DNA of 64,000 nt from Paulownia fortunei (Eukaryota; Streptophyta; Magnoliopsida; Lamiales; Paulowniaceae). Each line of letters starts with the position of its first letter. Within the stretch, counting starts at the first letter, position 1. The notes under the pieces were generated by a model. The model saw only the letters and a program-made list of their open reading frames with translations, was not told the DNA's origin and did not search any database. The stretch is from positions 7,507,694-7,571,693 of the forward strand of contig CM033120.1 in assembly GCA_019321725.1 (NCBI GenBank), given 5' to 3'. Below are positions 61,055 through 64,000 of the stretch, in pieces. The translations under genes were made by a program, and so were the position numbers.

Positions 61055-61500
61055 CTAATCTAGCATGCCACAAGAATTTGGAACTATTTTATCTAATTTT
61101 CTTTTATTTTTTTGAATATGGAAAATGGAGTTATGATGAGTAACTATATATAAACCATTCATCAAAATGCCAGTGTAAATTAAAACAAAAAATTTCAAGA
61201 TGGAATAACTTCTATCCTTTATTATAAAATGAATGTTCTTAACTAACTCTGGACCATAAAGACAATTGTTTAAGACTAAAAAAACTACATTTCTTAAAGC
61301 TAAGTTAACAGTTCCTTTAGCTAATGCAATAACCTTTGCTCCATTCCCCACCTGTAGGACCATCTCTCCTCTACTTAGTTTCCTACTTCTTGCCATTACC
61401 TACAAATCACTGCAAAGATAAGACCTGCAGCTGGTATCAAATACTTAAGAAGCAATGGTTGATAAGTTGACTTCAACAAAATATATATTTAAACTCTTCA
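61055..61500 (-). pseudogene. Protease and GAG-pre-integrase, copia C3
   Basis: An open frame of 113 codons starting MARSRKLSRGEMVLQVGNGA, then VIALAKGTVNLALRNVVFLV and LYGPELVKNIHFI, the copia protease-to-GAG-pre-integrase region. The usual LDSG active site upstream, near 61410-61440, is decayed. Confidence 0.75.
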
Positions 61501-62290
61501 AGCTCGCAAGGTATGTAGTTTCTCTTCCAGTACCTAGGTTTGCCGCAGTAATGGCACTTGCCATCGGCCTTGTTGGAATCCTTCGAGACCCTACCAGTTG
61601 CCTTCATCTTATTAGACTTCTAGGAACATTTCCCTTTCTTCTTCTTTTTAGGCTTTGCAGCCTTCGATTTGGAAGAGGATCCAATAAGCATGACTAGATT
61701 GTCATTTTTCATTATGGACTCAGTCGTCTTCAATATGTTAACCTGCTCAAAGCTAGTTTTCATCTTATTTATGTTGAAGTTGATAATAAAGGTGTCAAAC
61801 GATGGAGGTAGAGACAGCAGGATGAGATCCATATAGATTTTGTTGTCCATAACAACTGCAAGAGACTCGAGCCTTTGTATCAGGCCTCATATCTTCAATC
61901 TATGATCATGGACTGAAGAGCCCTCCTTTATATGGATCCTAAAAAGCTATTTCCTAATTTGGTATCTCGTCTGCCTAGTGTGTTCACCATATAACTCTTG
62001 TAGGTGAATGTAGATATCATGCGCATGCACATATATCTCATGTTGCCTCTGCAACTCATTGGACATCAATGCCATCATATAGCATCGTGCTTGTAGATCA
62101 TCATAAACTTGTTGATATTCTACAAGCTCATCCTCTATCCCATCTACAAGCGGGCATACCGGTTGAGAAGTATCAAGGATTATGATCTCTTCTCATATTG
62201 AAAAATAATCTCGAGGTTCCTCAACCAATCGAAAAAGTTGGATCCAGTTAATTTAGTAGCATCCAAGATTGATACAAGTTAATTTTTAAC
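61501..62290 (-). pseudogene. Gag, copia C3
   Basis: SILDATKLTGSNFFDWLRNL (about 62220-62275), then LSNELQRQHEI, and the open part 61620-61850 (MDNKIYMDLILLSLPPSFDT, FIINFNINKMKTSFEQ, a Lys-rich end). The knuckle near 61500-61560 reads CHYCGKPRYWKRNY, with its His and last Cys lost. Confidence 0.8.
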
Positions 62291-63480
62291 TATTTTTATA
62301 GATAGAATAGATGAAAATTAAAATAAGGAAAAAAATGAGCATTCTTACAAAATCATATTCATTTATAACAAGGACTTTAATTATAAATGTCTCAACTATT
62401 TTATTTGAATTCCATCACCCCTAACGATAATTCAGAAAATTATATTTCCTAGTGGAAATGAGACCCAATCAATTTGTTGTATGCTCCAATTAAAAGGTGG
62501 TTAACCTATAACAATTGTATCTCTATACAACCCTTATGATGTTATGCCTCACTTCCCTTGTACTCCAATTTTATAAGCCTATATGGTACTAAGTGTCAAG
62601 CAAGATCTATCAACCTCTATGTAGATAGAGCATCAAAATGTTTTATAACTCATGGCCAATGTAGAGACGAGTCTATCCCATGGGCATTGCTATGCTTAGT
62701 AGATATCACAGTTTTCCACCATAAAGTCATCCCACGACACATAGCCAATGACTAAGTGAGGTAGCATCTTCATGTTGTCTACTTTTGATGGTGGGCATAG
62801 ATTATTGGGTCCAACCCAATTTTATCCATATTTGCTTAAAATCGGAATTTTTTTAGAAATTTCTTTATATGATTTTGAATTCAAATAGGGTATTCATTTT
62901 AACCAAGACCTCATCAATTTTTATCTTTAGTTATTTAAAGAGTTTGTATTCAATTAGTAGCAAGTATATCATTTGAAAGTAATAAATAAACCAATGCATA
63001 CATCTAATATATACACAATTGGATGATTATGAGCTAATCTTATGCGATTCTTTTTTAGGGGAAAATGGATCTAGATCAGTCTATGGGTAATAAAATAAAA
63101 ATAAAAACTATTTCTATTATATGAATATATCCCATACATTTATGGGCCTTCTCTTGATTCTCCGTCTTGGTCCTTCTTCTTGTCCACAAAAAAAAATACA
63201 AAAAGAAAACCTCACTTCTATACTACTCTCTTTACATTTAAAAAATAGAAAGTACATACAAAAAGTGAATAAGAGACACACAGAACCCATATTAAAACAT
63301 AAAAACAAAATCCAATTGCATTAGTCAATAGCTCTATGATCATCTCATACATGCTCATAAATACATCACATGAATTTATCAAAGCATGTAAATTTTCTAT
63401 TCTTTGAAATTGGAAATTTCATGACTTGGGATATAATTTTGATTTTTCATAAAAAAACCCTTTTTAAAAAATTTAAAATT
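62291..63480 (-). other. Leader of copia C3, AT-rich part
   Basis: Sequence upstream of gag on the minus strand. No coding frame or element boundary was recognised. Confidence 0.45.
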
Positions 63481-63960
63481 AATAATTTAATTAAAAAAAA
63501 AATTTGCAACCTGACACGATGGGGCTATCCAACAGCGAACACGCAGCAGCATGCTGCTTAACACGATAGCATGCCCAAATGACATAATAGGCCTGCGCGT
63601 GTTGCTTGCCGAGCAGGCGAACATGACTGCCTAGTGGGCAAACTTCCTGCCCAGCTGTGCATGCAGCCATCACACAAGTGCGCACAAGGCCTTCTACTAG
63701 TGCACCTGCACGCGCACGTCACGTGTCCAGTACCCATTGTTGTGTATGCATGAATCCTTCTTTTATTGCACACAACATTTGTGTACACCTGTCTCTTGGC
63801 GATTGCATATTATGCTAGGCTGGTGCTCGGCCAAAGATTAGTGTTCACGGGCGGATGCTTGAACACATGCTCAGCCAACAATACTTCTGCCCCTGGTTTG
63901 ATGGCAACTGCTATGATATGGCAGCCGTCTACACAGTAGTGAGGGGGATTCTACAATGTA
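63481..63960 (-). other. Leader of copia C3, GC-rich part
   Basis: A GC-rich island with recurring words such as GCAGCATGCTGC, TGCCTAGTGGGCA, TGCGCGTG and CCTGCCCAGC. It contains palindromic stretches, so it would be strongly structured as RNA. Open frames here (63491-63788) look like consequences of composition, not genes. Confidence 0.45.
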
Positions 63961-64000
63961 TCGTATCCAGAAATTAACTATTTAATATATTGCAAAACAA

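Larger units (their letters stand above)
57129..64000 (-). mobile_element. Ty1/copia element C3, running off the window
   Basis: The left (3') LTR is 57129-58467. Internal domains on the minus strand follow copia order: RNase H, reverse transcriptase, integrase, GAG-pre-integrase, zinc knuckle, gag. Beyond the gag start (about 62290) is at least 1.7 kb of leader; primer site and 5' LTR are outside the window. It is inserted in the gag of Athila-like element B; the flank at the left end is TTTGT. All domains carry stops. Confidence 0.85.

Noticed and set aside
63491..63788. Overlapping Cys-rich and Ala-rich open frames on the minus strand
   Set aside because: They follow from GC-rich, stop-poor composition in a retroelement leader; no signal peptide, cysteine spacing or domain supports a gene.

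Overview
This is repeat-dominated nuclear DNA from a flowering plant, probably a eudicot. It is AT-rich and full of plant-type LTR retrotransposons (Ty3/gypsy chromovirus, Athila-like, Ty1/copia) and MULE/MITE elements, and it holds one recognisable plant peptide-hormone gene. I cannot name the species. Nearly every coding remnant reads on the minus strand.

Left block (1-23.4 kb). A long-TIR MITE with 9-bp target duplications lies at 102-1249. A Mutator-like element at 1847-23353 (about 115-bp TIRs, 9-bp target duplication AAAATGAAA/ATAATGAAA) carries exon-like fragments and is split by an Athila-like LTR element (3079-21808; 2.7-kb LTRs; tRNA-Asp primer site) that encodes only gag and protease. 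That element is split inside its protease frame by a complete Tekay/Del-type chromovirus (6485-16959; 2.9-kb LTRs; tRNA-Met primer site; target duplication TCCAT). The insertions are therefore three levels deep.

Middle (23.4-31 kb). This is the only stretch that looks like ordinary host DNA. It carries several fold-back/MITE elements, a possible SINE, and a CLE peptide gene on the minus strand (27587-27829) with a signal peptide, a C-terminal CLE dodecapeptide, a TATA box, and a strong G-quadruplex motif just downstream of the stop.

Right block (31-64 kb). A copia 5' LTR (31051-33963, carrying a second copy of the first MITE family) is followed by its tRNA-Met primer site and a GC-rich leader. 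A young TNT1-like copia element (34233-39263; LTRs about 98% identical by eye) sits in that leader. Next comes a second gag-protease-only Athila-like element (39390 to 57128), whose LTR is split by a second Tekay chromovirus (41705-54120, target duplication CATAT). One LTR of that chromovirus is itself split by a solo copia LTR (42082-44257). The gag of the Athila-like element is cut at 57129 by another copia element that runs off the window. All pol genes seen carry stops or frameshifts, and several have lost catalytic residues, so no copy here looks autonomous. The two gag-protease elements have the same reduced architecture, which suggests a non-autonomous family.

All coordinates for degenerate elements were placed by eye. 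Ends supported by matching target duplications are the most reliable.
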